Part shown: in pieces, positions 45,101 to 59,103 of the stretch
Numbering within the stretch: position 1 is the stretch's first letter
Layout: each line of letters begins with the position of its first letter
Assembly (NCBI GenBank): GCA_965153355.1
Contig: OZ231126.1
Span: 33,480,001 to 33,544,000, forward strand
Reading direction: 5' to 3'
Length of the DNA: 64,000 bases
DNA from: Flaccisagitta enflata
Lineage: Eukaryota; Chaetognatha; Sagittoidea; Aphragmophora
Position numbers and translations under genes: made by a program
The notes under the pieces: generated by a model
What the model was told of the DNA's origin: nothing
The model's input: the letters and a program-made list of their open reading frames with translations, nothing else
Database searches by the model: none

Positions 45101-48100
45101 AAGATACAATCCTCCAAGATACAATCCTTCAAGATACAATCCTCAAAGATACAATCCTCAAAGATACAATCCTCAAAGATACAATCCTCAAAGATACAAT
45201 CCTCAAAGATACAATCCTCAAAGATACAATCCTTAAAGATACAATCCTCAAAGATACAATCCTCAAAGAAAGAATCCTCAATTATACAATCCTCAAGGAT
45301 ACAATCCTCAAAGATACAATCCTCAAAGATACAATCCTTAAAGATACAATCCTCAAAGATAAAATCCTCAAAGAAAGAATCCTCAAAGATACAATCCTCA
45401 AAGATACAATCCTCAAAGATACAATCCTCAAAGATACAATCCTCAAAGATACAATCCTCAAAGATACAATCCTCAAAGATACAATCCTCAAAGATACAAT
45501 TCTCAAAGATACAATCCTCAAAGATACAATCCTCAGTGATACAATCCTCAAGGAAACAATCCTCAAAGATACAATCCTCATAGATACACTCCTCAAAGAT
45601 ACAATCCTCGAAGATACAATTCTCAAAGATACAATCCTCAAAGATACAATCCTGAAAGATACAATCCTGAAAGATAGAATCCCCAAAGATAAAACCCTCA
45701 AAGATAGAATCCTCAAAGATACAATCCTCAAAGATACAATCGTCAAAGATACAATCCTCAAAGATACAATCCTCAAAGATACAATCCTCAAAGATACAAT
45801 CCTCAAAGATACAATCCTCAAAGATACAATCCTCAAAGATACAATCCTCAAAGATACAATCCTCAAAGATACAATCCTCAAAGATACAATCCTCAAAGAT
45901 ACAATCCTCAAAGATACATTCCTCAAAGATACAATCCTCAAAGATACAATCCTCAAAGATACAGTCCTCAAAGATACAATCCTCAAAGATACAATCTGCA
46001 AAGATACAATCCTCAAAGATACAATCCTCAAAGATACAATCCTCAAAGATACAATCCTCAAAGATACAATCCTCAAAGATACAATCCTCAAAGATACAAT
46101 CCTCAAAGATACAATCCGAAAGATACAATCCTCAAAGATACACTCCTCAAAGATACAATCCCAAAGATGCAATCCTCAAAGACACTCCTCAAAGATACAA
46201 TCCTCAAAGATACAATCCTCAAAGATACAATCCTTAAAGATACAATCCTCTAAGTTACAATCCTTAAAGATACAATCCTCAAAGATACAATTCTCAAAGA
46301 TACAATTCTCAAAGATACAATCCTCAAAGATACAATCCTCAAAGATACAACATTCAAAGATACAATCCTCAAAGATACAATCCTCAACGATACAATCCTC
46401 AAAGATACAACATTCAAAGAAACAATCCTTAAAGATACAATCCTCAAAGATACAATCCTCCAAGATACAATCCTCCAAGATACAATCCTCAAAGATACAA
46501 TTCTCAAAGATACAATCCTCAAAGATACAATCCTCAATGATACAATCCTTAAGGATACAATCCTCAAAGATACAATCATCAAAGATACAATCCTCCAAGA
46601 TACAATCCTCAAAGATACAATTCTCAAAGATACAATCCTCAAAGATACAATCCTCAATGATACAATCCTTAAGGATACAATCCTCAAAGATACAATCCTC
46701 AAAGATAGAATCCTCAAAGATACAATCCTCAAAGATACAATCCTCAAAGATACAATCCTCATAGATACACTCCTCAAAGATACAATCCTCAAAGATACAA
46801 TCCTCATAGATACACTCCTCAAAGATACAATCCTCTAAGATACAATCCTTAAAGATACAATCCTCAAAGATACAATTCTCAAAGATACAATCCTCAAAGA
46901 TACAATCCTCGAAGATACAACATTCAAAGATACAATCCTCAAAGATACAATCCTCAAAGATACAATCCTCCAAGATACAATCCTCCAAGATATAGTCCTC
47001 AAAGATACAATTCTCAAAGATACAATCCTCAAAGATACAATCCTCAATGATACAAACCTCAAGGATACAATCCTCAAAGATACAATCCTCAAAGATACAA
47101 TCCTCAAAGATACAATCCTCAAAGATACAATCCTCAAAGATACAATCCTCAAAAATATAATCCTCAAAGATACAATCCTCAAAGATACAATCCTCAAAGA
47201 TACAATCCTCAAAGATACAATCCTCAAAGATACAATCCTCAAAGATACAATCCTCAAAGATACAATCCTCAAAGATACAATCCTCAAAGATACAATCCTC
47301 AAAGATACAATCCTCAAAGATACAACCCTCAAAGATACAATCTGCAAAGATTCAATCTTCAAAGATACAATCTTTAAAGATACAATCCTCAAAGATACAA
47401 TCCTCAAAGATACAATCCTCAAAGATACAATCCTCAAAGATACAATCCTCCAAGATACAATCCTCCAAGATACAATCCTCAAAGATACAATTCTCAAAGA
47501 TACAATCCTCAAAGATACAATTCTCAATTATACAATCCTCAAGGATACAATCCTCAAAGATACAATCCTCAAAGAAACAATCCTCAAAGATACAATCCTC
47601 AAAGATACAATCCTCAAAGATACAATCCTCAAAGATACAATCTGCAAAGATACAATCCTCAAAGATACAATCCTCAATGATACAATCCTCATAGATAAAA
47701 TCCTCCAAGATACAATCCTCAAAGATACAATCCTCAAAGATACAATCCTCAAAGATACAACTTGAAGATACAATCCTCGTGATACAATCCGCAAAGATAC
47801 AATCTTCAAAGATACAGTCCTCAAAGATATAATCCTCAAAGATACAATCCTCAAAGATACAACCCTCAAAGATACAATCCTCAAAGATACAATCTCCAAA
47901 GATACAATCCTCCAAGATACAATCATCAAAGATACTATCCTCAAAGATACAATCCTCAAAGATACAATCCTAAATATACAATTCTTTCATATGATACAAT
48001 CTCAAAGATACAATCCTCAAAGATACAATCCTCAAAGATACAACCCTCAAAGAAACAATCCTCAAAGATACAATCCTCAAAGATACAATCCTCAAAGATA

Positions 48101-51100
48101 ACATCAAGATAATCTCAAAGATAACTTTCAAAGATATAACTTCTCAAAGATACAATCCTCAAAGATACAATCCCTCAAGATATAATCCTCAAAGATACAA
48201 TCCTCAAAGATACAATCCTCAAAGATACAATCCTCAAAGATACAATCCGCAAAGACACAATCTTCAAAGATACAATCCTTAAAGATACAATCCTCAAAGA
48301 TACAATCCTCAAAGATACAATCCTCAAAGATACAATCCTCAAAGATACAATATTCAAAGATACAATATTCAAAGATACAATCCTCCAAGAGACAATCCTC
48401 AAAGATACAATCCTCAAAGATACAATCCTCAAAGATACAATCCTCAAAGATACAATCCTCAAAGATACAATCCTCAAAGATACAATCCTCAAAGATACAA
48501 TCCTCAAAGATACAATCCTCAAAGATACAATCCTCAAAGATACAATCCTCAAAGATACAATCCTCAAAGATACAATCCTCAAAGATACAATCCTCAAAGA
48601 TACAATCCTCAAAGATACAATCCTCAAAGATACAATCCTCAAAGATACAATCCTCAAAGATACAATCCTCAAAGATACAATCCTCAAAGATACAATCCTC
48701 AAAGATACAATCCTCAAAGATACAATCCTCAAAGATACAATCCTCAAAGATACAATCCTCAAAGATACAATCCTCAAAGATACAATCCTCAAAGATAAAA
48801 TTCTCAAAAATACAATCCTCAAAGATACAATCCTCAAAGATACAATCCTCAAAGATACAATCCTCAAAGATACAATCCTCAAAGATACAATCCTCAAAGA
48901 TACAATCCTCAAAGATACAATCCTCAAAGATACAATCCTCAAAGATACAATCCGCAAAGATAATCCTCAAAGATACAATCCGCAAAGATATAAGCCGCAA
49001 AGATAAAATTCTCAAAGATACAATATTCAAAGATACAATCCTCAAAGATACAGTCCTCAAAGATACAGTCCTCAAAGATACTATCCTCAAAGATACAATC
49101 CTCCAAGATACAATCCTCCAAGATACAATCCTCAAAGATACAATTCTCAAAGATACAATCCTCAAAGATACAATTCTCAATTATACAATCCTCAAGGATA
49201 CAATCCTCAAAGATACAATCCTCAAAGAAACAATCCTCAAAGATACAATCCTCAAAGATCCAATCCTCAAAGATACAATCCTCAAAGATACAATCCTCAA
49301 AGATACAATCCTCAAAGATACAATCCTCAAAGATACAATCCTCAAAGATAAAATCCTCAAAGATACAATCCTCAAAGATACAATCCTCAAAGATACAATC
49401 CTCAAAGATACAATCCTCAAAGATACAATCCTCAAAGATACAATCCGCAAAGATACAATCCTCAAAGATACAATCCTCAAAGATACAATCCTCAAAGATA
49501 CAATCCTCAAAGATACAATCCTCAAAGATACAATCCTCAAAGATACAATCCTCAAAGATAAAATCCTCAAAGATACAATCCTCAAAGATACAATCCTCAA
49601 AGATACAATCCTCAAAGATACAATCCTCAAAGATACAATCCTCAAGGATACAATCCTCAAAGATACAATCCTCAAAGATACAATCCTCAAAGATACAATC
49701 CTCAAAGATACAATCCTCAAAGATACAATCCTCAAAGATACAATCCTCAAAGATACAATCCTAAAAGATACAATCCTCAAAGATACAATCCTCAAAGATA
49801 CAATCCTCAAAGATACAATCCTCAAAGATACAATCCTCAAAGATACAATCCTCAAAGATACAATCCTCAAAGATACAATCCTCAAAGATACAATCCTCAA
49901 AGATACAATCCTCAAAGATACAATCCTCAAAGAAACAATCCTCAAAGATACAATCCTCAAAGATACAATCCTCAAAGATACAATCCTCAAAGATACAATC
50001 CTCAAAGATACAATCCTCAAAGATACAATCCTCAAAGATACAATCCTCAAAGATACAATCCTCAAAGATACAATCCTCAAAGATACAATCCTCAAAGATA
50101 CAATCCTCAAAGAAACAATCCTCAAAGATACAATCCTCAAAGAAACAATCCTCAAAGATACAATCTTCAAAGATACAATCCTCAAAGATACAATCCTCAA
50201 AGATACGATCCTCAAAGATACGATCCTCAAAGATACCATCCTCAAAGATACAATCCTCAAAGATACAATCCTCAAAGATACAATCCTCAAAGATACAATC
50301 CTCAAAGATACGATCCTCAAAGATATGATCCTCAAAGATAAAATCCTCAAAGATATGATCCTCAAAGATACAATCCTCAAAGATACAATCCTCAAAGATA
50401 CAATCCTCAAAGATACAATCCTCAAAGATACAATCCTCAAAGATACAATCCTCCAAGATACAATCCTCCAAGAAACAATCCTCCAAGATACAATCCTCCA
50501 AGATACAATCCTCAAAGATACAATCCTAAAAGATACAATCCTCAAAGATACTATCCTGAAAGACAGAATTCTCAAAGATACAATCCTCAAAGATACAATC
50601 CTCAAAGATACAATCCTCAAAGATACAATCCTCAAAGATACAATCCTCAAAGATACAATCCTCAAAGATACAATCCTCAAAGATACAATCCTCAAAGATA
50701 CAATCCTCAAAGATACAATCCTCAAAGATACAATCCTCAAAGATACAATCCTCAAAGATACAATCCTCAAAGATACAATCTGCAAAGATACAATCCTCAA
50801 AGATACAATCCTCAAAGATACAATCCTCAAAGATACAATCCTCAAAGATACAATCCTCAAAGATACAATCCTCAAAGATACAATCCTCAAAGATACAATC
50901 CTCAAAGATACAATCCTCAAAGATACAATCCTCAAAGATACAATCCTCAAAGATACAATCCTCAAAGATACAATCTTCAAAGATACGATCCTCAAAGATA
51001 CGATCCTCAAAGATACAATCCTCATAGATACACTCCTCAAAGATATAATCCTCAAAGATACAATCCTCAAAGATACAATCCTTAAAGATACAATCCTCTA

Positions 51101-51655
51101 AGATACAATCCTTAAAGATACAATCCTCAAAGATACAATTCTCGAAGATACAATCCTCAAAGATACAATCCTCAAAGATACAACATTCAAAGATACAATC
51201 CTCAAAGATACAATCCTCAAAGATACAATCCTCCAAGATACAATCCTCCAAGATACAATCCTCAAAGATACAATTCTCAAAGATTCAATCCTCAAAGATT
51301 CAATCCTCAATGATACAATCCTCAAAGATACAATCCTCAAAGATACAATCCTCAAAGATACAATCCTCAAAGATACAATCCTCAATGATACAATCCTCAA
51401 AGATACAATCCTCAAAGATACAATCCTCAAAGATACAATCCTCAAAGATACAATCCTCGAAGATACAATCCTTAAAGATACAATCCTCAAAGATACAATC
51501 CTCAAAGATGCAATCCTCAAAGATACAATCCTCAAAGATACAATCCTCAAAGATACAATCCTCAAAGATACAATCCGCAAAGATACAATCCGCAAAGATA
51601 CAATCCTCAAAGATACAATCCTCAAAGATACAATCCTCAAAGATACAATCCTCAA
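42173..51655. repeat. 15-bp satellite, block 4 (9.5 kb)
   Basis: The longest and most homogeneous block; 43020-43320 and 48400-48780 are almost pure units. It contains a second copy of the block 3 marker series, displaced by about 5.1-5.3 kb. Frames up to 911 codons are artefacts of a stop-free 15-bp unit. The right edge ends at CAGTCACTAAACAAAACG. Confidence 0.97.
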
Positions 51656-51850
51656 ACAGTCACTAAACAAAACGACTATGGCGGAACCTGCAATGATGTG
51701 AGGTTTTGTTTCGAGTAGAGACTGCTTTTGTCAATGTAGTAAATCTATGGAATAGAGAATCTCGTCCAAGAAAGAAAACTTCATTGACTGAGAAAGTTCC
51801 GTATATAGAGCTCGATCGATCGGAGAAATTGAAGATTTGAGTTTTCATTT
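51656..51850. repeat. Right flank of block 4, inverted copy of 59205-59361
   Basis: CAGTCAC, ACTATGGCGGAACC, GAATAGAGAATCTCG and TATATAGAGCT occur in the same order as in the reverse complement of 59205-59361. The array lies on the inner side of each arm. Confidence 0.75.
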
Positions 51851-51889
51851 GGAGAGCCCGACGAAGCATTTTTTTGTTTAAGTGTGGTG

Positions 51890-52650
51890 GAAACAAGTAA
51901 TGCGAGGTTACAATATTGTCTCGTATGGGGGGGAGGGGCAGGGGCGTGCACCCCCCTCCACACATACTCGCTGAGGAACCCACGCACACAGAAATGCACA
52001 TTTTTACGTGATTTGACTTGAGCATCACTGATCAACGGATGGACAGGCTGACCATTTTTTTTAGTCGCGGACTTGCGACTCTAGAACTTGCTATGTCGGT
52101 TGGTTGGTCTATGGGTTGATCTGTCGGTCCATGGGTAACCAAAACAAAATCTAAGCATTTTCTTGCTATTCCACTCCTGCCCACCCGTCCGCAAGTGGGG
52201 GAGTGTGTACGGCCTTGTTTCTTATAAGAACATAAAGACTTAAGACCTAAGAGTTGAGGGTGACCAAAAAACCGACTGATCAATGGACAGAGCGAGTTGT
52301 AGAATTGCGTGCACGCGACTTCAAAAAAAGTGTAATGGATGGATGGACATATGAGCGGACAAATAAAACCTTCTAAAGAGTCCCGAGTCCGCAACCTAAA
52401 ACATTGCCATGTATGCCCCTTTGGCGCCGTCAATTTACAAAACACGTTGCACGAACATGGCAAGTGCGAATTTGCCTGTCAACTCTCGCCCAACAAAAGA
52501 TCAAAGATAGCTAATTAAATGTGACGTGAGCTTCCAAATCATTGTAAGTGAAGTCTACCACTTAATCATGATCAAAGCATGCAGCTTTCTGAAATGTTTT
52601 TAACATTTGTTGTTTTGAAGCTGGATACGCAACTCTGCAAGAGGGTTGCC
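51890..52650. mobile_element. Cluster of short hairpin-headed element copies, both strands
   Basis: A minus copy at about 51890-52030 (CAATATTGTAACCTCGC end on the minus strand); a plus copy at 52062-52220 (TAGTCGCGGACTTGCGACT head, GTGTACGGCCTTGTTTC end); minus heads near 52310 (AAGTCGCGTGCACGCAATT) and near 52390 (GGTTGCGGACTCGGGACT); and a plus fragment at 52620 (GGATACGCAACTCTGCAAG). 52651-53315 holds nothing recognisable. Confidence 0.65.
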
Positions 52651-53315
52651 TGTCAGTCCATTAATCCACGGCCCGCGGAAATTTCAAGCTGTCCTATGTG
52701 AGATTAAAGGGAAAACAATGGCTGTAAGGTTGTGTAAAGGAATTGGAATGTGGATGTGTGGAAGGCTCACTCTGCCTGTAAAAATTACAATTCGGCACAT
52801 TTAGAAAGAGTATCTTGTTTGGAAATGAGTCATCATTGTCACTTTATCACTACTTATCACTGAAGTTTGATCATCAGCTTTGTCATTTGTTGTATTTTAT
52901 TTTGCATGCCTAATGGGTTTTGATTGTCACGTCAAGTTGTTTTGGTCAATAGCCAAGATAATTCATTAGAAAAACTGAAAGTAACAAACAAGAAAACAAT
53001 AATGAATAAATATTATCAATGAACAATAAAAGAGTTTAGAACTGTAAACAATAAAACAAAAAATAATGTTATAACATATTTGTTGATATCTCCTTTTCTG
53101 CTTTTACTAATATCACACTGCTACTAAAGCAAGATTTGGGGGAGGGCGGAAGACAAATTGAATGCAAAGTGCATTAGATGGTCAGCGGTACTGTGCCTGC
53201 TTAAGTCAGCAACAAGCTTAAAGATTATAAGTCAACACAATTTTTCATAGTTGGGATATTTCATCAATATATATTTCATATATTTCATTTTACAATCTGA
53301 CATGTCCAATAGAGA

Positions 53316-54213
53316 TAGTCCACAGCGAATTTGGGGTCTATCACTGGAACGTACGATGTTGCTGAACAATGCCTTAGAGCTGCTATAAAGACTAAAAAGG
53401 CAAACGATTTGTCTTCTGGAGGCCTGGTAAAGACCTGTTCATGAACGACTGTTCATTGAGGGGTAAAAAAAGCTGTTGCTGAACAGGTAAAAAAAAACAC
53501 TCCACCAATGTTTTTGTTGGTGGAATGGTTTTTTTACCTGTTCATGACATATGCTCATCTGGCTGGTAAATAACAGTAAAAAAAAGTTTTTTGATAACAG
53601 TTTTGAGCATATAGTTTAATCTAACGAAGAGTTCATTAGGGAAACTTTTTTGACTCTTTATGAATGGCTGGGTTAAAAGATATTTTGTTAGAGATGAAGT
53701 GATCTTAGGACTATGTTCATCAATACTGCTTTTTGGCTGTACATGAATAGAAAAATTTCATTGAGTGGATAAAAGATCCAGTGATTGAGTGAACCTTTCA
53801 TGGGCACATATGAAAGAGATTTTTTTGCCATAAATAGATTAGACTTGACACTAGCTTCATAATTCGTAAACCATAAATGATGCCTATCTGGCTGTTCATG
53901 AAATACCAAATATTACCTTTTGATGAACAGGTTTATTCATTGAGTAGATAAATGTTACAGTGAAGACTGAAGATAATACACATTGAGTATGAAAATATTT
54001 TGCCCTAAGTGTAGTTAATTACCACTCCACCAACAAAATTATTGGTGGAGTGGATTCTTTAGCCGTTCATGAACGCGCTTTTTATAGCCCTCTCTGAACA
54101 AAATCATTGGGCAAAGGTCTCTTTCATTGTGTTCATCAACACCTGTATGGCATTGTTGCTGAACAGGCGTTCATTCTCTGTTGCTGAACGTACCCAAATT
54201 CGCTGGCGGACTA
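53316..54213. mobile_element. ~900-bp TIR element with CTGTTCATGAACG internal repeats
   Basis: The left end TAGTCCACAGCGAATTTGGG pairs with the right end CCCAAATTCGCTGGCGGACTA. Adjacent GAACGTAC and GTTGCTGAAC motifs are also mirrored. Inside are multiple CTGTTCATGAAC-like segments and two hairpins with ACTCCACCAA / TTGGTGGAGT (about 53500 and 54025). No transposase. Confidence 0.7.
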
Positions 54214-54519
54214 CCTGCCCAAATATGGCATCTTTCTTTAAACCTTGGAGATGAGGGCCATGTGTTTAGACATGCAAAATTTTTGCATGCAGAAATATTC
54301 ATATTTTATGAGATAAGTTTGATTTTGATGAATATACAGTAGAAACTCTTTGTCTGGTAATTGTTTTTAAATACTCTTAAAGATATTGAAAGTATAAAAT
54401 CTAAATTTTATATTCAGTAACTTAATAGAATATCACAATTTTTTGTGACTGAAAACCAAATTTGTCTTCGTTTGCACCCTGACTTAAGTAGGTTGTGCTT
54501 GTAGCTGAGGGAGGAGGCA

Positions 54520-54951
54520 GGGCAGCAACCCCGCAGAGGTTGATGACCTATGCTTTCACACGTAAGAGGAATTTTCTTCTCCTGTCTCCTTCCAGCAATT
54601 TGCATTTGGGCCTTGGGGCTGATAATGAGGCCTTGGGGCTTGGATTTGAGCCTCAGGGCTGAGATAATGTTGTCGGGGCTAGATTTTGTGCCTCGAGGCT
54701 AGAATTTGGGCTTCAAGGCCAGAATTGGGCCCCAAGGCTGGGATTTGGGTTTCAAGGCTGAGATTTGGCCCTAAAGGCTGGGAATTGGGCCTCATGGCTG
54801 GGGATTGGGCCTCAAGGATGGGATTTGGGCCTCAAGGATGGGATTTGGGCCTCTTGGCTAGATTTAGGGGGGTGCAGGAGGAGGAGGAGGAGGTGAACAA
54901 TACCCATATCTGTGAAAGCATAGGTCAGCAACCCCTACGGGACCGCTGCCC
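54520..54951. mobile_element. TIR element with ~20-bp internal array (copy)
   Basis: The ends GGGCAGCAACCCC ... GATGACCTATGCTTTCACAC and their complement ending GGACCGCTGCCC delimit 432 bp. The interior has degenerate 20-bp units such as GGGATTTGGGCCTCAAGGAT. The end palindrome has drifted (AACCCCGCAGAGGTT). Confidence 0.75.
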
Positions 54952-55735
<784 letters not shown>

Positions 55736-55779
55736 TACTAAGACAAAATATTATGAGTCAGCAGTCAGCACATTCTGTT

Positions 55780-56228
55780 AGTTGCAGACACGCAGTTATA
55801 TAAGAGGCTTTATCCATCCATCGATCCGTCCGTCTGTTGGTCCGTTGGTCCATAATGATCGAGTTAAAAAGTGCGAAAATGCGCATTTTTAGTTGCGGAC
55901 ACGCAACTCTATAAGAGGCTTTGTCCATCCGTCTGTCCGTCCGTCCGTCCGTCCGTCGGTTGGTTGGTCCGTGGACACGAGTCGAAAAGTGAGGAAGTGA
56001 GTGTTTTAGATGCTTTTTGTGCATGTGAGTTGGGGACTTGTGGTGTGGGTTGGGGTTGGATGCCCCTGCCCACCCGTCCGCAACGATATTGTGACCCCGC
56101 GTCACTTGATGATACTGAAGCTGATACTGTCTGTGTGTTGGAGTGTGTTTGTGGTGGGCGAGGGTGTGTACGAGGGCTAGACGCCCTTGCCCACCCACCC
56201 ACAAAGATACTGTGTCCCGGCGTAACTT
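55780..56228 (+). mobile_element. Short hairpin-headed element interrupted by a second copy
   Basis: The outer copy starts AGTTGCAGACACGCAGTT and proceeds to TGCGCATTTTT (55890). It resumes at GATGATACTG (56108) and ends in CCACCCACCCACAAAGATAC and GGCGTAACTT. In uninterrupted copies CGCATTTTT runs straight into GATG, so 55891-56107 was inserted there. Confidence 0.78.
55891..56107 (+). mobile_element. Inner (inserted) short hairpin-headed element, 217 bp
   Basis: The head AGTTGCGGACACGCAACT forms a 7-bp-stem hairpin. It is followed by CTATAAGAGGCTTTGTCC, repeated GTCCGTCC, GCCCCTGCCCACCCGTCCGC and a terminal hairpin GTGACCCCGCGTCAC plus TT. Its boundaries are defined by the interruption of the outer copy after a T run. 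Helentron/Helitron2 elements insert between two T residues and end near a 3' hairpin, so this family may be non-autonomous Helentron derivatives. Confidence 0.78.
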
Positions 56229-56355
56229 TTTAGTTGTTTAAATTGTTACTTGTTAGTATGTATAGTTGCCCTAATAATTCACGGCAAATGGGCAAATAGA
56301 CAATAGGCAACTAAATAAGCGGGAGCGGGGATGCTGAATTCCCTATTTTCACTCT

Positions 56356-56585
56356 TTTTAGTTGCGGACACGCAACTGTACAAGAGGCTTTGTCCATTGG
56401 TCTGTTGGTCCGTCAGTCGGTCGGTCCGTGATGATCAAGTTGAATAGCGTCAAAACGCGCATTTTTGATGTAGCAATTATGATTGTCTGTGTTAGTGTGT
56501 GTATGGTAGACGCAAGTGTGGATGGGGGTTACATGCCCCTGCCCACCCGTCCGCAACAAAATTGTGACCCCGCGTCACTTGTTGA
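56356..56585 (+). mobile_element. Short hairpin-headed element (complete copy)
   Basis: TTTTTAGTTGCGGACACGCA head, ACAAGAGGCTTTGTCCATTG, CGCGCATTTTTGATG, CCCACCCGTCCGCAAC and terminal GTGACCCCGCGTCACTTG. Confidence 0.8.
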
Positions 56586-56749
56586 CTCAAGTATTACTGA
56601 CCAAAGGACAGAGAGACACAGCCTCTTATATCAAGTCGCCAGTTTACAAGTAAAAACATTTTTGAACATGAGAACGGTTTATTTTGGACAAAAATTTTCC
56701 ACTATAGGTAGAATAGTTCGGATTTGAAATACGGTATACTATCAACCAG

Positions 56750-57181
56750 TTGGGTGCTTCACGTAGCAAAAATTTGGATTTTTTGTTTTATCATACTGAT
56801 AAAATGTAAAGAAACAAAAATAATAAAGATCACCGTATTCAGAATTTTTTGATTTTTTATTTTAGTTTAAAGAATCTTAGCTGATATAAAAAGCAGATAA
56901 ACTATTTTCAAAAATGAAAAATTAATAGTTGCTATTTCAAAGTATATGAGCATACTGATTTTTCCTACTACATTATAAAGTAGGTCCTGAAACAAAACGG
57001 AAACGGAAGATGAATGATCTTAATTAAAAGAAAAATAGTAAAAGAAAAAAAATGGGAAAAATAATAGCCCTTCTATACTAGTTCAAAAGTATAAGAAATT
57101 CTCAATTTTGAAAATAATAGCCCCTCCATACTAGTTCAAGAGTATAAGAAATTCGCAAATTTTGCCATGTGAAGCACCCAA
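56750..57181. mobile_element. 432-bp MITE with 9-bp target-site duplication
   Basis: The ends TTGGGTGCTTCAC and GTGAAGCACCCAA are inverted and continue inward as GTAGCAAAAATTT / AAATTTTGCCAT. The 9-mer ATCAACCAG occurs directly outside both ends (56741-56749 and 57182-57190). A 9-bp duplication is typical of Mutator-like elements. Inside are direct repeats of AATAGCCC and ACTAGTTCAA. No transposase. Confidence 0.85.
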
Positions 57182-57190
57182 ATCAACCAG

Positions 57191-58230
57191 TGCTAACAGA
57201 CAAAATCCACTTGGAAGGTAGTCAGGATCGCCTTCTCGGGTAGCCTTGCTGGATAAAATTTGGTAAGGTGGAGTAGAGAAGGGGTTTAGGTGTGTCAATA
57301 TGCAAAACGTCTATTGATCAAACCATCAATATTAGAGAGCAAAAATTAGAAAATTTCAAGACTGTTGTTAATATTATTCTTGTCTTTTCAAATTTTATCT
57401 ATCTTTTTTTTAACCTTTTTTTAGCCCTAAATTCGCATATTGCTGTATTACGTGGGAAGTAAAATATTATGTTATGTTGGTTATGTACTTCCGTTGAAAT
57501 GCTTAGCAATTTTGATGCAAAATCAGCTATAAATCTGGAAAAGAACTTTTATTTCTATTAAAGGAGTTAAAAAGAAATATTTTCTAAAAATAATGGTAAG
57601 CTTCATCTTTAACAAAATTAGTCACTGAAATTAAATACACATTGTCCAATTTTTGATCATGCTTAAAAATGGAAGATAGATGAATTTAAATAGATCTAGC
57701 TCATTTGGCTCAGTTCTATTTTTCTCTGATTTTCAGCGTAATCAATACATACATTTGCTCTTGATTTGATCTAACAAATAAAAAAGATGCAGGGACTGAA
57801 GATAAAAGCTTGGTGAAACGTGTCCAATGCTTACGACTTTTTTCCTCATGGCGACAGCCGCCATTACTTAAATAACATCAAAAACAAAAAAAAGCACATT
57901 GGAAAAAAAAACATCAATAAAGTCCTACTTCCGTTGCATTAACCACAGAGAAACCACAGATGAAGTCAGCTCCTGGGCGTTTTATTTTCGCGCATTTTTG
58001 ATCAATTTTGGCGAAATGCTTTTTCACATTGGGCGCCGTCACATCGTCGCAATCAAATTTGCCCCAGACCCGCAAAGCACCTTCTTTGAGGAGTGAGCTT
58101 GCGGGGGATTCTTAGTCCGTGGACAAAATACACATGGTCATCTTGGGGCGTGTTCCTAGTGACGACAATCATCGCGTTTATTCCTATGTAATGCCTTAAC
58201 AACATGAACACATATTCAACAATATCAACC
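57191..58230. other. Gene-free AT-rich interval
   Basis: No gene, array or palindrome recognised. A 65-codon frame at 57899-58096 has no domain features. Confidence 0.5.
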
Positions 58231-58420
58231 GTCCCACGAGGAAGTGAATGAGCAAGCCCCTGAATTGAGTGAGCGAACCCGAGAATGCAAATGGAGCAAG
58301 CAAGCAAAGCGCGCGTAACAAAGCAAAGCAAAGCACTGCAGAGCAAGTGAGTGAAGTCACTGAAGTGAGCGGTGCGAATGAATGAACGAAGCGAGCGACC
58401 AAGTGGCCCATTAAAAACGC
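58231..58420. repeat. Degenerate GAGCGAGC/AGTGAGTGAA-rich stretch
   Basis: Short imprecise repeats such as AAGCAAAGCAAAGC and GAACGAAGCGAGCGA. No gene recognised. Confidence 0.45.
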
Positions 58421-58669
58421 GATTGTCACGTGTAGAAACAGGCCCTTATTATCATTGTACAATTCTTTTACGCCTCTATGGCTCTACTCTGAAGCCTAGC
58501 TGTCTGAAGCCTCTCATAGATGAGGTCACCGGTAGCTCCTTCTTGGGCAATCCTCCTGCGAAACCTTTCCTCTCAATTCCCGTCCTCTTCATCCTTCGCT
58601 CCTGCTCCATGCCCCTCTCTCTTTACCTATCTTATTCCGACTACTCTTCTCCAACATGTTTGTTGATAC

Positions 58670-58672
58670 CCG

Positions 58673-58752
<80 letters not shown>

Positions 58753-58849
58753 GCTGTTGTTGTTGTTGTTGATAGAGGAGAGAGGTAGGTCAGGCTCTTG
58801 CTCGTAGATGGATTCTTCGACGAATGATGCGTGGATCATCTACTTGACG

Positions 58850-58934
<85 letters not shown>

Positions 58935-59009
58935 GTTGCATCATTTGCGCAATTAGTTTTTTCTTATGTTGTCATAATTACCATCAATATCTTCATTATT
59001 GTTGCAACG

Positions 59010-59053
<44 letters not shown>

Positions 59054-59055
59054 GC

Positions 59056-59103
<48 letters not shown>

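Noticed and set aside
44029-46764. 911-codon open frame of DTILK repeats
   Set aside because: It arises from a 15-bp satellite with no stop codon in this frame. Equally long frames exist in other frames and on the other strand, and there is no start context or domain.
49181-51070. 629-codon minus-strand LRIVS frame and the FEDCI frames overlapping it
   Set aside because: Same satellite read on the minus strand in different phases; composition is fixed by the repeat, not by coding selection.
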